This document shows positions 38,132 through 49,135 of a stretch of 64,000 nucleotides of DNA, piece after piece. The position numbers and the translations under genes were made by a program. A model generated the notes under the pieces. That model saw only the letters and a program-made list of their open reading frames with translations. It had not been told where the DNA came from and ran no database searches. The number at the start of each line of letters is the position of its first letter. The first letter of the stretch is position 1. Source of the DNA: an uncultured Pseudomonadales bacterium (GTDB lineage: Bacteria; Pseudomonadota; Gammaproteobacteria; Pseudomonadales; Azotimanducaceae); NCBI GenBank assembly GCA_958296165.1, contig OY282447.1, positions 3,881,154-3,945,153 on the forward strand, read 5' to 3'.

Positions 38132-38459
38132 TGCGCTCCTTCGCATCCCCTTCGATGGCGGCTTGATGGCGGCATAGTGGCGGCGCATCATACGCGCCCT
38201 GTGAATGTGTGTAAAACCGAGTAGGAGCGTGGGGTGTGCGACCAATCGTAGGTCGGCGATACCGGATCATCGGTGGCGGTGTGATTCACTTGACAGGATC
38301 GCACGACCGGACGTACAAGACGTTTTCGGCCGCGTCTGGCGCAATCTGCCAAGTCAAAGAGGGCTGGGTAACTGCGGATCACTGGCGGAAGCAAGGGTCA
38401 AGCGAAATCCTTTCAGCAACCTGACCCTTTAGCGCCGAACAACGGCGAAGGAGGCACTC
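38132..38459. other. Gene-poor stretch upstream of guaB and the AbrB-like gene
   Basis: About 330 bases with no convincing gene. A TTGACA hexamer at 38289-38294 with a weak TACAAG-like hexamer about 18 bases further could promote the plus-strand pair. A 62-codon frame (38236-38424) has no recognisable features and is left out. The guaB promoter must lie close to 38132-38200. Confidence 0.4.
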
Positions 38460-38666
38460 TTGAGCACTACAACCTACGAAGGCGTTGTCAAGGACGGGAG
38501 AGTTAGCCTGCCAGAGTCAGTGCGTCTTCCAGAGAGCGCGACGGTGTATGTGGTGGTTCCTAACTTTGATGCGCAACGAACCGCGCATGTCGGCAGCCCC
38601 AGGTTGGTGAATCCCGAAGACGTTCGCGATTTCCGGAAACGCGTGACGAAGGGCAGGGGACGTTGA
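38460..38666 (+). CDS. Small AbrB/DUF104-like putative antitoxin
   Basis: The 68-residue protein starts at TTG 38460 after AAGGAGG. TYEGVVKDGRVSLPESVRLP then ESATVYVVVP is the swapped-hairpin pattern of DUF104/AbrB-like DNA-binding antitoxins. The rest is a charged tail. Its TGA overlaps a TTG that would start the retropepsin-like frame, so the two form a coupled pair. Whether it is an antitoxin, a regulator or a protease partner is open; no classical toxin follows. Confidence 0.6.
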   Translation: MSTTTYEGVVKDGRVSLPESVRLPESATVYVVVPNFDAQRTAHVGSPRLVNPEDVRDFRKRVTKGRGR

Positions 38667-39042
38667 TCTACGACCGCGATCTGTTTGATCCACCCGCTCC
38701 CGTAGCGTACGTCGTACTGCGAGACACGAATACAGGCCGATCGCTACGGACGTCTCGATGTTGATCGATTCCGGCGCCGACGTGACGCTGATTCCGAAGG
38801 AGGCCGTTGCGTCACTTGGAATGCAGTTCGATCAAGACATCGGATACGAGGTGGTCGGATTCGACGGAACGAAGAGTATCGCTCCCGTTGTAACGCTTGA
38901 CCTTGCGCTCCTAGGGCGTGTCTTCGAGGGTCGCTACTTGGGCTGCGACCAGTCCTGGGGCATTCTTGGACGGGACGTTCTGAATCATCTCACCATCGTA
39001 CTCGATGGGCCGGACCAAGCGTGGCATGAGGCTGCGGAATAG
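38663..39042 (+). pseudogene. Retropepsin-like aspartic protease with a frameshift
   Basis: From TTG 38663, overlapping the previous stop, the first frame encodes IYDRDLFDPPAPVAYVVLRD and TGRSL, then meets TGA. The next frame carries MLIDSGADVTLIPKEAV with the catalytic DSG, and later WGILGRDVLNHLTIVLDGP, the second half of a clan AA protease. Adding one base near 38744 joins them as SL-TDV-SMLIDSG, the usual layout, in about 127 residues. The catalytic Asp is kept but the N-terminal strand is out of frame, so the gene is probably dead, unless translation restarts at ATG 38758. Confidence 0.65.
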
Positions 39043-39327
39043 CGATTTGCAGGCTTAGCACTAAGCACGGGCCAGCGCGGGCTCATCGGGAACGAACTGA
39101 TCTACGTCAAGGAGCCATGCGCTCCGGCGGACGCGAGGCCGAAGTTGAACGTCGCACCGGCTCCGGCGGCATGTCGCCGCGCGACATCGCCGCTGGTTGC
39201 CACGCGAACGACAGTCGCTCACCTACGATTCGTCGCACATGCAGGCGCGTGGACGGATGCCGCCGGTCCGCCGCGGACGAATACGACCACCTGCGGTAAA
39301 GTGGGTGCGCCAAGTCGGGAGGACGGA

Positions 39328-40644
39328 GTGAACGACCAGACGAAGAAGACGCACCGAGCGCCGCGCGGGCTTGGCTTCGATACGCTGTCGCTGCACGCCG
39401 GCCAGGCGCCGGATGCGGCCACGGGCGCCAGGGCGACGCCGATCTACCAAAGCGCCTCGTTCGTCTTCCCAGACACGGATCATGCCGTTGGCCTGTTCAA
39501 CATCGAGCGCGCCGGGCATGTCTACTCGCGACTGTCGAACCCCACCAACGCCGTGCTCGAAGAGCGCATTAGCGCTCTCGAAGGCGGCGTCGGCGCCATC
39601 GCCACGGCCAGTGGGCAGGCGGCGCTGCACCTCGCCATTGCCACCATCTGCTCGGCCGGCGATCACATCGTTGCGTCGCGGTCGCTGTACGGCGGCTCGC
39701 ACAACTTGCTGGAATACACGCTGCCGCGCTTCGGCATCGACACCACGTTCGTCGATCCCCGTTCGCCGGCCGCGTTCGCCGCCGCGGTGCGCGACGACAC
39801 GAAACTGCTGTTCGGCGAGACGCTGGGCAACCCCGGCCTCGAAGTGCTGGACATACCCGCGACGGCCCAGGTGGCGCACTCGGCCGGCTTGCCGCTTCTG
39901 GTCGATTCCACCTTCACCACGCCGTGGCTGTGCCGGCCCTTCGCGCTGGGCGCGGATCTCGTATTCCATTCCGCCACCAAGTTCCTAAGCGGTCACGGCA
40001 TCGTCATCGGCGGCTTGGTGGTGGACGGCGGCACGTTCGACTGGGAAGCGTCTGGTCGGTTCGCAACGCTCACCGAACCCTACGACGGCTTCCACGATCT
40101 GGTATTCGCGGAAGAGTTCGGGCCGCAGGCGTTCATCACCCGAGCCCGCAAGGAGGGCATCCGCGACTTCGGCGCCTGCATGGCGCCGACGACCGCGTTC
40201 CACATCCTGCAGGGCCTGGAGACGCTGCCCCTGCGCATGCAGCGCCACGTGGAGAACGCCCGGCAGATCGCCGCTTTTCTGGAAGGACACGATGCGGTGG
40301 CGGAGGTGCGCTATCCCGAACTCGCCAGCCACCCGGATCACGATCTCGCCAAGAGGCTGCTGCCGCGCGGCGCCGGGGCGGTGTTCGGCTTCGACATCAA
40401 GGGCGGTCGGGCCGCTGGGCGCAAGTTCATCGAGAGCCTTGCGCTCTTTTCCCATCTCGCCAATGTGGGCGACGCCAAGTCGCTGGTCATTCACCCCGCC
40501 AGCACCACGCACCACCGCATGGATGCCGACGCGCTGCGGGCGGCTGGCATCGGCGAAGGGCTGGTGCGACTCTCGGTGGGGCTTGAAGATGCGGCGGATC
40601 TGATCGACGACCTGAACCGGGCGCTCAGGCGGTCGCAACGATGA
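39328..40644 (+). CDS. O-acyl-homoserine sulfhydrylase (Cys/Met metabolism PLP enzyme)
   Basis: The 438-residue enzyme joins O-acetyl- or O-succinylhomoserine with sulfide to give homocysteine. GTG 39328 is preceded by GGGAGGA and leads to FDTLSLHAGQAPDAATGARA, the family start. YSRLSNPTNAVLEERISALE, the PLP lysine in FHSATKFLSGHGIVIGG, and SLVIHPASTTH near the end are all diagnostic. The length of 430-440 favours the MetY/O-acetylhomoserine type over MetZ. Its stop overlaps the next start as ATGA. The 285 bases ahead of it hold only a 6-bp inverted repeat (39053-39066) and no clear gene. Confidence 0.92.
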   Translation: MNDQTKKTHRAPRGLGFDTLSLHAGQAPDAATGARATPIYQSASFVFPDTDHAVGLFNIERAGHVYSRLSNPTNAVLEERISALEGGVGAIATASGQAALHLAIATICSAGDHIVASRSLYGGSHNLLEYTLPRFGIDTTFVDPRSPAAFAAAVRDDTKLLFGETLGNPGLEVLDIPATAQVAHSAGLPLLVDSTFTTPWLCRPFALGADLVFHSATKFLSGHGIVIGGLVVDGGTFDWEASGRFATLTEPYDGFHDLVFAEEFGPQAFITRARKEGIRDFGACMAPTTAFHILQGLETLPLRMQRHVENARQIAAFLEGHDAVAEVRYPELASHPDHDLAKRLLPRGAGAVFGFDIKGGRAAGRKFIESLALFSHLANVGDAKSLVIHPASTTHHRMDADALRAAGIGEGLVRLSVGLEDAADLIDDLNRALRRSQR

Positions 40645-41429
40645 GGTTCCAGGTGGCCGGCAAGACCGCGTTCGCCGGCACCGGGTCGACGACTGCATCG
40701 TCGGCTGCGCCGAGCATCGTCTTCATCCACGGCGCCGGCATGGATCACACCGTCTGGACGCTGCCGAGCCGCTACTTCGCCCGCCAAGGCTATCGCGTGC
40801 TCGCCGTGGACCTGCCTGGACATGGCCGCTCCGACGGGCCGGCGCTGGATCGCATCGAGGCCATGAGCGACTGGCTGAACGCCGTCTGCGCGGCCCTCGA
40901 TGTCGACGCCGCGGCCATCGTCGGCCACAGCATGGGATCGTTGGCGGCCTACCGTTTCGCGGCCGATTTCCCACAGCGCTGTCGCGCCTTGGCGCTGTTG
41001 GGCACGTCGATGCCCATGCCGGTCACCGACATGCTGCTCGACGCCGCCCGCGACAACGATCATGCCGCCATCGAAATGGCCAATGCATGGAGCCACAGCC
41101 CGGCCGCAGCCGTGGGCGGCAATCGCAATCCCGGCATCTGGCTGATGGCGGCCGGCGAACGGCTGATCGAACGCGCGGCAGCCGGCGTCTTCCACGCCGA
41201 TTTGGCGGCCTGCAACGCATTCGACCCGACGACGGTGCGCATCGAGGTGGAAATCCCAACGCTGGTCATCGCCGGCGACGCCGATCGCATGACGCCGCTC
41301 CGCGCCGGCCTCGACGTGGCCCGGTCGCTGCCGAATGCCCGCGTCGTCACGCTGGCCGGTTGCGGACACGCCATGCTCGGCGAACGCCCGAACGAAGTGC
41401 TCGATGCCCTCATCGAGACGCTGACGTAG
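40641..41429 (+). CDS. Alpha/beta hydrolase
   Basis: The 262-residue protein has the oxyanion block IVFIHGAGMDHTVWTLPSRY, the strand VLAVDLPGHGRSDGP, and the nucleophile elbow VGHSMGS with the catalytic Ser. The Asp in IAGDADRMTPL and the His in LAGCGHAMLGERP complete a triad. It is coupled to the sulfhydrylase by an ATGA overlap, so it may hydrolyse a thioester or ester linked to homoserine metabolism; homoserine O-acyltransferase MetX is a hydrolase-fold relative, but this protein is shorter and lacks its lid. Substrate not known. Confidence 0.85.
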   Translation: MRFQVAGKTAFAGTGSTTASSAAPSIVFIHGAGMDHTVWTLPSRYFARQGYRVLAVDLPGHGRSDGPALDRIEAMSDWLNAVCAALDVDAAAIVGHSMGSLAAYRFAADFPQRCRALALLGTSMPMPVTDMLLDAARDNDHAAIEMANAWSHSPAAAVGGNRNPGIWLMAAGERLIERAAAGVFHADLAACNAFDPTTVRIEVEIPTLVIAGDADRMTPLRAGLDVARSLPNARVVTLAGCGHAMLGERPNEVLDALIETLT

Positions 41430-41459
41430 CGGCGTAGGCATACACGGCGGTTGGGCGGC

Positions 41460-42956
41460 ATGTATCTGGGCTTGGATCTCGGCACTTCGTCGGTCAAGGC
41501 GGTGCTCACCGACGCAGCTGGCGCGGTAGTGGCCGAGGCCAGCGAACCGCTCGCGGTGCTCCGACCGGGCCCGCACATGAGCGAACAGAACCCGGAGGAC
41601 TGGTGGCGGGCGGTCTGCCGCGCAGTGGCGGCGTTGCGCGAGCATGCTGCGCAGGTGGAAGCCATCGGCTTGTCTGGGCAGATGCACGGCGCAGTGCTGC
41701 TCGACCAGCGCGGCGACGTGCTGCGCAACGCGATCTTGTGGAACGACGGCCGTTCGGAAGCGGAGTGCGCGGCTCTGGAACAGGCCGTGGACGTGCGTGG
41801 CCGCACCGGCAACTGCGCGATGCCGGGCTTCACCGCGCCGAAGCTGCTGTGGATACGCACGCACGAAGCAGAGACGTTCGCGCGCACCAAGAAGGTCTTG
41901 TTGCCCAAGGACTATCTGCGCTACAGGATGACCGGCGAGTTCGTGAGCGACATGTCGGACGCCTCCGGCACGCTGTGGCTGGATGTCGCCGCACGGCGCT
42001 GGTCGGCGGCGATGCTCGATGCCACTCATTTGAGCGAGGCCCACATGCCGCGCTTGGTGGAGGGTGCCGAGGTCGGCGGCGTGCTGCATCCGGGTATCGC
42101 CGAGCAGTGGGGCATGCGGCCTGTGCCCGTGGTCGGCGGCGCTGGCGATCAGGCCGCCGGAGCGGTCGGCGTGGGTGCGGTAACGCCGGGCGCGAGCTTC
42201 GTTTCGCTTGGCACTTCCGGCGTCTACTTCGTGCCGGATACGGTCTATCGACCGAATCCAGACGGCGGCGTTCATGCCTTCTGCCATGCCTTGCCGGAAC
42301 TGTGGCATCAGATGTCGGTGATCCTCTCCGCGGCCAGCTGCGTGACCTGGGCGGCGCGGCTCACCGGCGCCGCATCGGAGCAGGCATTGATCGACGAAGT
42401 CGAAAACGCGGCGCTAGAACCGAGCTCGGTCAGCTCGGTCTACTTTCTGCCGTATCTCTCCGGCGAGCGCACGCCGCACAACGACGCGAAGGCGCTAGGC
42501 GCGTTCTTGGGCCTGCACCACGACGTCGATCGTGCGCGGCTCGGCTACGCCGTGTTGGAGGGCGTGGCCTTCGCGTTGGCGGACGGCCAGCGCGCACTGA
42601 CGGCGGCCGGCGCCAACTTGGGCGACGTGAGCGTGATCGGCGGCGGCGCTCGCAGCATGTATTGGGGTCGCATTCTGTCGGCAGCGCTCGGCCGCCCGTT
42701 GATCTACCGCGAAGATGCCGCGGTGGGGCCGGCGTTGGGCGCCGCGCGGCTCGCCATGCTCGGCCACACTGGCGCGGCGCCTGCTGATGTTTGCCCGCCG
42801 GCGCCGGCGGTAGCGACGGTGGAAGCGTGTACCGAGGCCACCGAGCGCTGCGCGGCTCGGCTTGCGGTGTATCGATCCCTGTACGACGATCTCCGAGCGC
42901 GTTTCGCCGATCTACACACGACCCCGCCCATCGCGCCGACACCACCCGCTACCTGA
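41460..42956 (+). CDS. xylB: Xylulokinase
   Basis: The 498-residue kinase phosphorylates D-xylulose. [16 protein letters not shown] is the FGGY ATP-binding start, which favours ATG 41460 over TTG 41451. [16 protein letters not shown] carries the substrate motif of xylulokinases, and [16 protein letters not shown] and [20 protein letters not shown] are the C-terminal ATP site. Full length. xylA follows after 11 bases. This is the order seen in many proteobacterial xylose operons; no XylR or pentose ABC transporter is next to it. Confidence 0.95.
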   Translation: MYLGLDLGTSSVKAVLTDAAGAVVAEASEPLAVLRPGPHMSEQNPEDWWRAVCRAVAALREHAAQVEAIGLSGQMHGAVLLDQRGDVLRNAILWNDGRSEAECAALEQAVDVRGRTGNCAMPGFTAPKLLWIRTHEAETFARTKKVLLPKDYLRYRMTGEFVSDMSDASGTLWLDVAARRWSAAMLDATHLSEAHMPRLVEGAEVGGVLHPGIAEQWGMRPVPVVGGAGDQAAGAVGVGAVTPGASFVSLGTSGVYFVPDTVYRPNPDGGVHAFCHALPELWHQMSVILSAASCVTWAARLTGAASEQALIDEVENAALEPSSVSSVYFLPYLSGERTPHNDAKALGAFLGLHHDVDRARLGYAVLEGVAFALADGQRALTAAGANLGDVSVIGGGARSMYWGRILSAALGRPLIYREDAAVGPALGAARLAMLGHTGAAPADVCPPAPAVATVEACTEATERCAARLAVYRSLYDDLRARFADLHTTPPIAPTPPAT

Positions 42957-42967
42957 GGAGACCGACG

Positions 42968-44284
42968 ATGAGCTTCTTCGCCGATGTAGACACCGTCACC
43001 TATCAAGGCCCTGACTGCACCGATCCCCTGGCCTTTCGCTACTACGACGCGAACCGGCGGGTACTCGGCAAGAGCATGGCGGAGCAGTTGCGCTTCGCCG
43101 TCTGCTACTGGCACTCCTTCGACGCTCCGGGTGGCGACGTGTTCGGCGACGGCACTTGGGATCGTCCCTGGGCGAACGGCAGCGCCGAGCCGATGGCGCG
43201 CGCACGGGCGAAGCTCGCCGCCGCGTTCGAGTTCATCGCCAAGCTCACCGCGCCTTATTTCTGCTTCCACGACCGCGACGTCGCCCCGGAAGGCAGCACG
43301 TTCGCAGAATCCGAAAAGAACCTGCTCGCAATGGGCGAAGACATCGCCGCGGCGATGCAGCGCACCGGCATCAAGCTCTTGTGGGGCACCGCCAACTTGT
43401 TCGGCCATCCGCGCTATGCCGCCGGCGCCGCCACCAATCCCAACCCGGAAGTGTTCGCCTACGCCGCCGCGCAGGTGCGAACGGTGCTGGAACTCACCCA
43501 CCAGCTAGGCGGCGAGAACTACGTGCTGTGGGGCGGGCGCGAGGGCTACGACACGCTGCTGAACACCGACCTCAAGCGCGAGAGCGACCAGTTAGGCCGC
43601 TTCATGGCGCTGGTGGCGGAACACAAGCACAAGATCGGCTTCGCCGGCACGCTGCTGATCGAGCCGAAACCGTGCGAACCCACCAAGCACCAGTACGACT
43701 ACGACAGTGCGGCCTGCTACGCCTTCCTGCAGAAATACGGCTTGGCGGACGAGTTCAAGCTGAACATCGAGTGCAACCACGCAACGCTGGCCGGCCACAC
43801 GTTCCAGCACGAGGTGGCCTATGCGATCGCGCACGGCATCTTCGGCAGCGTGGACGCCAACCGCGGCGATGCGCAGAACGGCTGGGACACCGACCAGTAC
43901 CCCACCAACGTCGAGGAAGCGACCTTGGTGCTCTACGAGATTCTGTGCGCCGGCGGCCTCGGCAGCGGCGGCTTCAACTTCGACGCCAAGCTGCGCCGCC
44001 AGAGCGTGGCGCGCGAGGACCTGTTCTACGGCCACATCGGCGGCATGGACACCTTGGCGCGCGGCCTGCTGAACGCCGCGGCGCTGTTGGAGTCTGAGGA
44101 ACTGTCCGGCCATGTGGCGCAACGCTACGCGGGCTGGGACGGCGGCCTCGGCGAGCGCATCTTGGCAGGCGACGAGAGCTTCGACTCGCTTGCCCGCCGC
44201 GTTCGCGCGTCGAATCCGGATTTGGCGCCCGTCAGCGGCAGGCAAGAGCTGTTGGAGAACGTCGTGGCGCGGTTCGTGCGCTAG
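42968..44284 (+). CDS. xylA: Xylose isomerase
   Basis: The 438-residue barrel enzyme converts D-xylose to D-xylulose. ATG 42968 follows [24 protein letters not shown] carries the catalytic His-Asp; [33 protein letters not shown] and [20 protein letters not shown] hold the metal ligands. Long class II form, as in Escherichia coli. Operon with xylB. Confidence 0.97.
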   Translation: MSFFADVDTVTYQGPDCTDPLAFRYYDANRRVLGKSMAEQLRFAVCYWHSFDAPGGDVFGDGTWDRPWANGSAEPMARARAKLAAAFEFIAKLTAPYFCFHDRDVAPEGSTFAESEKNLLAMGEDIAAAMQRTGIKLLWGTANLFGHPRYAAGAATNPNPEVFAYAAAQVRTVLELTHQLGGENYVLWGGREGYDTLLNTDLKRESDQLGRFMALVAEHKHKIGFAGTLLIEPKPCEPTKHQYDYDSAACYAFLQKYGLADEFKLNIECNHATLAGHTFQHEVAYAIAHGIFGSVDANRGDAQNGWDTDQYPTNVEEATLVLYEILCAGGLGSGGFNFDAKLRRQSVAREDLFYGHIGGMDTLARGLLNAAALLESEELSGHVAQRYAGWDGGLGERILAGDESFDSLARRVRASNPDLAPVSGRQELLENVVARFVR

Positions 44285-44292
44285 GCTAGCCG

Positions 44293-44508
44293 ATGTCCCG
44301 CCCCCGGCTCGGCCCGATTCTGCTGTTCGCAAGGCGCAGCGCAGCCGTTCTAGGCGGGCTGCTGCGCAGCCAGACGATGCTGGCGCTGATCGGCACGCTC
44401 GGCGCGATCGCGCTGTTCTCGCTGGGCGGCTTGGCGTTGGATTGGTGGGTCTTCTACGACCGCTACCGGATCGGATTCATCGACTATCTGCGCGCCTTCG
44501 TGTTCTAG
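44293..44508 (+). CDS. Small single-span membrane protein
   Basis: The 71-residue protein has a basic N-terminus, one clear hydrophobic span (MLALIGTLGAIALFSLGGL, about 29-47) and an aromatic end WWVFYDRYRIGFIDYL. It sits 8 bases after xylA and 20 before gdhA on the same strand, so it is likely co-transcribed. I recognise no family. Good spacing and a sharp hydrophobic profile support a real gene. Confidence 0.5.
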   Translation: MSRPRLGPILLFARRSAAVLGGLLRSQTMLALIGTLGAIALFSLGGLALDWWVFYDRYRIGFIDYLRAFVF

Positions 44509-44528
44509 CTGCCGACGGACAAGCTGCA

Positions 44529-45884
<1,356 letters not shown>

Positions 45885-45955
45885 GTCGTCTAGGTCGGTC
45901 TGCAACGGCGCCGCTTCGCCTATGCTCTACGCTCTGTTCACGCTGGCGCCGGACC

Positions 45956-46915
45956 ATGCATAGCGCACCTGCATACATCGAAACCACCGCCCACTTCGCG
46001 CACGCCCGTCACCGCGGCTACCGCGTGCCGAATCGATACTCCGCCCGCCATGCTGACGATCTGCGCACGCTCGGCGCGCGCGAGCGCATCTTGGTCCACA
46101 ACGCCCGCCTGCTTGATCCGCCGCCGACGCTGGACAGTCACGGCTTCCAACTCGTGCATGCCCCCACACGGCTCGACTTGATGGATACCGAAGTGGTGCG
46201 CGCGGCTTTCTATGGGGAATGTCGAGAGCTGCTGCGGCGCGTCACGGGCTGCGCTGAGGTGCGCGGCGGCGGCCACGAGTATCGCAACGGCTTCGGCGGC
46301 GAGACCGGACGGCGCGGCGTAAAGCCAACCCCGAACGGCAGCGGCGGCGCCTACGCACAGGGCATCCACGCCGACATGTGCGCCGCAGTGGAGGATCGGT
46401 TCCTGCGCCTCATTCCCGATGAGCGGCACTTCGAGAGCATCAACATCTGGCGCAGCACCACGGCGGAAACCGTCCGCACGATGCCTCTGGCGGTGTGCGA
46501 CATGCGCTCCGTGCGGCCGCGCGACATCGTGTTCGGCGACGGTCAGAACACCGGCAACATCAAGCAGTACACGAAGGTGGTGGATCAACGCTTGATCCAC
46601 GGGCCGCATCAGCGCTGGTACTACTTTCCGGCCATGACGCCGGACGAAGTGCTGCTGTTCCGCCAGTACGACACGCGCCAGGAAGCGCTGAACCTGCGCA
46701 CCGTCTTTCACACGGCCGTGGCCGACCCCACCACGCCGCCGGACGCGCCGATGCGCTACACCATCGAAGTGCGGATGCAGGCCATCTACGGCAAGGAACC
46801 CGACAAGGCGCAACGCCTGGCGCGATTCATGGCGCAAATCCCCACGCACTACAAGGACGGCCGCATTTGCGACTGGTGGAGCGGGCCGATAGAGGGCTAC
46901 GTCGCGCCGCAATAA
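45956..46915 (+). CDS. CmcJ/NvfI-family oxidoreductase
   Basis: The 319-residue protein fits the family of CmcJ, AsaB and NvfI, which use 2-oxoglutarate and iron or related chemistry in secondary metabolism. Evidence: HGFQLVHAPTRLDLMD, then VVRAAFYGECRELLRRVTG, HADM in AQGIHADMCAAVEDR, SINIWRSTTAETVRTMPLAV, and YYFPAMTPDEVLLFRQYDTR followed by RTVFHTAVADP. The family HxD-like and distal His are visible. No biosynthetic cluster surrounds it; it stands between gdhA and a sugar symporter. The product is unknown. Confidence 0.8.
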   Translation: MHSAPAYIETTAHFAHARHRGYRVPNRYSARHADDLRTLGARERILVHNARLLDPPPTLDSHGFQLVHAPTRLDLMDTEVVRAAFYGECRELLRRVTGCAEVRGGGHEYRNGFGGETGRRGVKPTPNGSGGAYAQGIHADMCAAVEDRFLRLIPDERHFESINIWRSTTAETVRTMPLAVCDMRSVRPRDIVFGDGQNTGNIKQYTKVVDQRLIHGPHQRWYYFPAMTPDEVLLFRQYDTRQEALNLRTVFHTAVADPTTPPDAPMRYTIEVRMQAIYGKEPDKAQRLARFMAQIPTHYKDGRICDWWSGPIEGYVAPQ

Positions 46916-46922
46916 GCCCTCG

Positions 46923-48461
46923 TCAGTGTCCGACCGCCGGAGGGGTCGGCACCTGCCCGCCTATGACGCCCTGTACGTCGCGCAGCTTGTCCTCCGTCAG
47001 CGGGTATATCCACAGAAGCGGCATGCCGATGAACTTGAAGATTGCCGGAATCACCGAGTAGGTGCAGGCCAGCATCAGCAGCGCGAAAGCGGTGTTGTTG
47101 GTATCGCGTGGATCGGCGAGCGCATCGAAGCCCCAGAACTCCACCAAAGCCAAGCCTATGAACGTGCCGAACGCGTAGGCGCCCTTGCGGGTCATGGACC
47201 AGATCGCCATGAACTCACCGGCACGGCGCTTGCCCGTCTGCGCCGTATCCACATCGAGAACATCCGCGAACATCGACAGCGGCAACGCCGAGAGGGCGCC
47301 GATCGCGGAGCCTTTTAGACACATGATGACGATGAAGAACAGGAACTTGCCTGTCCCGATGCCCTCGAAATACTCGACGGCGCTGGCTTGGGTGGATGCG
47401 GGCAGGATGCCGATGAAGTTCGTCACCTCGAAGATCGTGTACCACGCGCCAGGCGTGATCGCGATCAACGGGATGAACGAAGACCACAGGGCATACCAGC
47501 CGACCGCCCACATCGTCGCCTTGTGCTTGCCGACCCGCCGCGACAGCTTGAACCACAGCGGCACAGCCGCGATTTGGCAGACGAAGTACGGCGCTAGATA
47601 CAGGCCGTACAGTTCGCCGGCCACCAGCACATGCTTGACGAAGAAGAACGACAAGCTGTTGGTCATCGCCGAGCCGATGCTGCCGGCGGCGAAGACCGCG
47701 ACGAGCAGCATGAACGGCTTGTTGCTGGCAGCGACTTTCAGGCCGTCGATGATCTTTATGCGTTGGGCCTTCTTCTCCGCCACGGGCCACTCCGGCACGG
47801 TCATCAGGCAATTTATGTTGACGATCGGCATGGTGATGCACATCACCACCAAGAGCGCGAACACCGCTTCCGTAGGCTTGTCGTAGCCGAAGAACAGGAT
47901 GATGGCTGGAACGAAGGCCGAGACGAGCGCCCCGCCGACGGTGAACACTTCCTTCCAGCTCATAATCAACGTGCGCTCGTTGTAGTTGTTCGACAGCTCG
48001 GCACCCCAAGCGGTGAAGGGCAAGTCTTTGATCGTGGCGCCGAGAAAGAAGATCGTCAGCGTTCCGAACAGCCAGACGTATCCGTTCGAGAACGTAAAGC
48101 CGAATGTGCTGACGTCGCTGAACTCGAACGGCGGCACGAACAGCAGCCACATGCCCAGCGCGAAAATGGGCGTGCCGATCAAGACCCAGGGCTTGCGGCG
48201 CCCCCAACGGGTGCGCCAGCGGTCCGACTGATAGCCGATCAGCGGGTCCGTGAACACGTCGGAAATCCGCGACAGCATCAGTATCAAGCCCACCGCCGTG
48301 AGCGACAGACCGAAACCGTCCGAATCGGCATAGATGACAGGCAGGTACACCGACAGTGGCAACCCTGCCAAGGCCAGCGGCGCGGCGGGTGCCGCGTAGG
48401 ACATGTAAGTGAACTTGGTCAGCGGCTTGCGCTGCGCACCGCCGGCTGCTTGTTCCGCCAT
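46923..48461 (-). CDS. GPH-family sugar:cation symporter
   Basis: The 512-residue protein starts at ATG 48461 after AAGGGGAGGAATGC, a strong RBS that decides the start. It has about twelve spans, RISDVFTDPLIGYQSDRW and TRWGRRKPWVLIGTP near the N-terminus (the GPH motif A region), and LFADVLD-like SMFADVLDVDTAQTGKRRAG in the middle loop. GPH carriers bring in glycosides or pentosides with Na+ or H+. With xylA/xylB upstream and an epimerase further on, xyloside uptake is plausible. Inner membrane. Confidence 0.85.
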   Translation of the reverse strand: MAEQAAGGAQRKPLTKFTYMSYAAPAAPLALAGLPLSVYLPVIYADSDGFGLSLTAVGLILMLSRISDVFTDPLIGYQSDRWRTRWGRRKPWVLIGTPIFALGMWLLFVPPFEFSDVSTFGFTFSNGYVWLFGTLTIFFLGATIKDLPFTAWGAELSNNYNERTLIMSWKEVFTVGGALVSAFVPAIILFFGYDKPTEAVFALLVVMCITMPIVNINCLMTVPEWPVAEKKAQRIKIIDGLKVAASNKPFMLLVAVFAAGSIGSAMTNSLSFFFVKHVLVAGELYGLYLAPYFVCQIAAVPLWFKLSRRVGKHKATMWAVGWYALWSSFIPLIAITPGAWYTIFEVTNFIGILPASTQASAVEYFEGIGTGKFLFFIVIMCLKGSAIGALSALPLSMFADVLDVDTAQTGKRRAGEFMAIWSMTRKGAYAFGTFIGLALVEFWGFDALADPRDTNNTAFALLMLACTYSVIPAIFKFIGMPLLWIYPLTEDKLRDVQGVIGGQVPTPPAVGH

Positions 48462-48646
48462 GCATTCCTCCCCTTGAGGCGGCAATAGTATCGTTTCGCC
48501 ACGATGCCGTAGCGCGTTGTTTGCTTGCCGAGTTGGCGTGGTCGAAGATCGCTGCGGCAGGGCCGGTTCGAACGCATCGCTGGCCGGATTCGGGTATGGT
48601 TCGGAACGCGAGTTCCTAAGCCAAAGCGAACACTGAGGATCCTCTG

Positions 48647-49099
48647 ATGGCCCAACCTATCGAGCTTGTCGACGTGCAATCGGAAACGCTAGCTGCCGTC
48701 AAAGGACATGTCGCCATGAGCGATATTCCGGCCAAGATAATGCCCATGATGGACAAGGTCTGGGCGTTCATTCGCGGCCAGGACATCGGCGGCCACGGCC
48801 ACAACGTGTGGCTCTATCGCAACCTAGGCGACGGCGAGATGGATGTGGAGATTGGCGTGCAGATGTCGGTGCCGTTCAACCCCGAAGGCGATGTCGTTGC
48901 GGTGCAAACGCCTGCTGGTCAGGCGGCTCATGCCGTCCATATGGGCGACTATTCGCAGATGGGAAAGACGCATGGGGCGCTGATGGCCTGGTGTGCTGAG
49001 CAGGGCCACGCCATCGCCGGCATCGGTTGGGAAGTGTACGGCGACTGGCACGAAGACCCTGCGAAACTACGCACCGACGTATACCAACTCATCGTGTAG
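48647..49099 (+). CDS. GyrI-like small-molecule-binding protein
   Basis: The 150-residue protein begins MAQPIELVDVQSETLAAVKG and holds VWLYRNLGDGEMDVEIGVQM, then VQTPAGQAAHAVHMGDYSQM and VYGDWHEDPAKLRTDVYQLI. This is the SHS2-duplicated GyrI/SoxS-ligand-binding fold (effector-binding domain) without a DNA-binding head. The conserved Glu in VEIGV and the Y/W residues line the pocket in the family. It probably sequesters or hydrolyses a hydrophobic or cyclopropanoid compound. It is divergent from the symporter gene with 185 bases between starts. Confidence 0.8.
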   Translation: MAQPIELVDVQSETLAAVKGHVAMSDIPAKIMPMMDKVWAFIRGQDIGGHGHNVWLYRNLGDGEMDVEIGVQMSVPFNPEGDVVAVQTPAGQAAHAVHMGDYSQMGKTHGALMAWCAEQGHAIAGIGWEVYGDWHEDPAKLRTDVYQLIV

Positions 49100-49135
49100 T
49101 GAACTTGCCAAGCCGGCATGGCCGCCGGCAGCGCG

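Noticed and set aside
38236-38424. 62-codon frame upstream of the AbrB-like gene
   Set aside because: No RBS, no homology I recognise, and weak periodicity; treated as non-coding.
40491-42308. Long antisense frame over the hydrolase and xylB
   Set aside because: It crosses two well-recognised genes and has no domain-like pattern.
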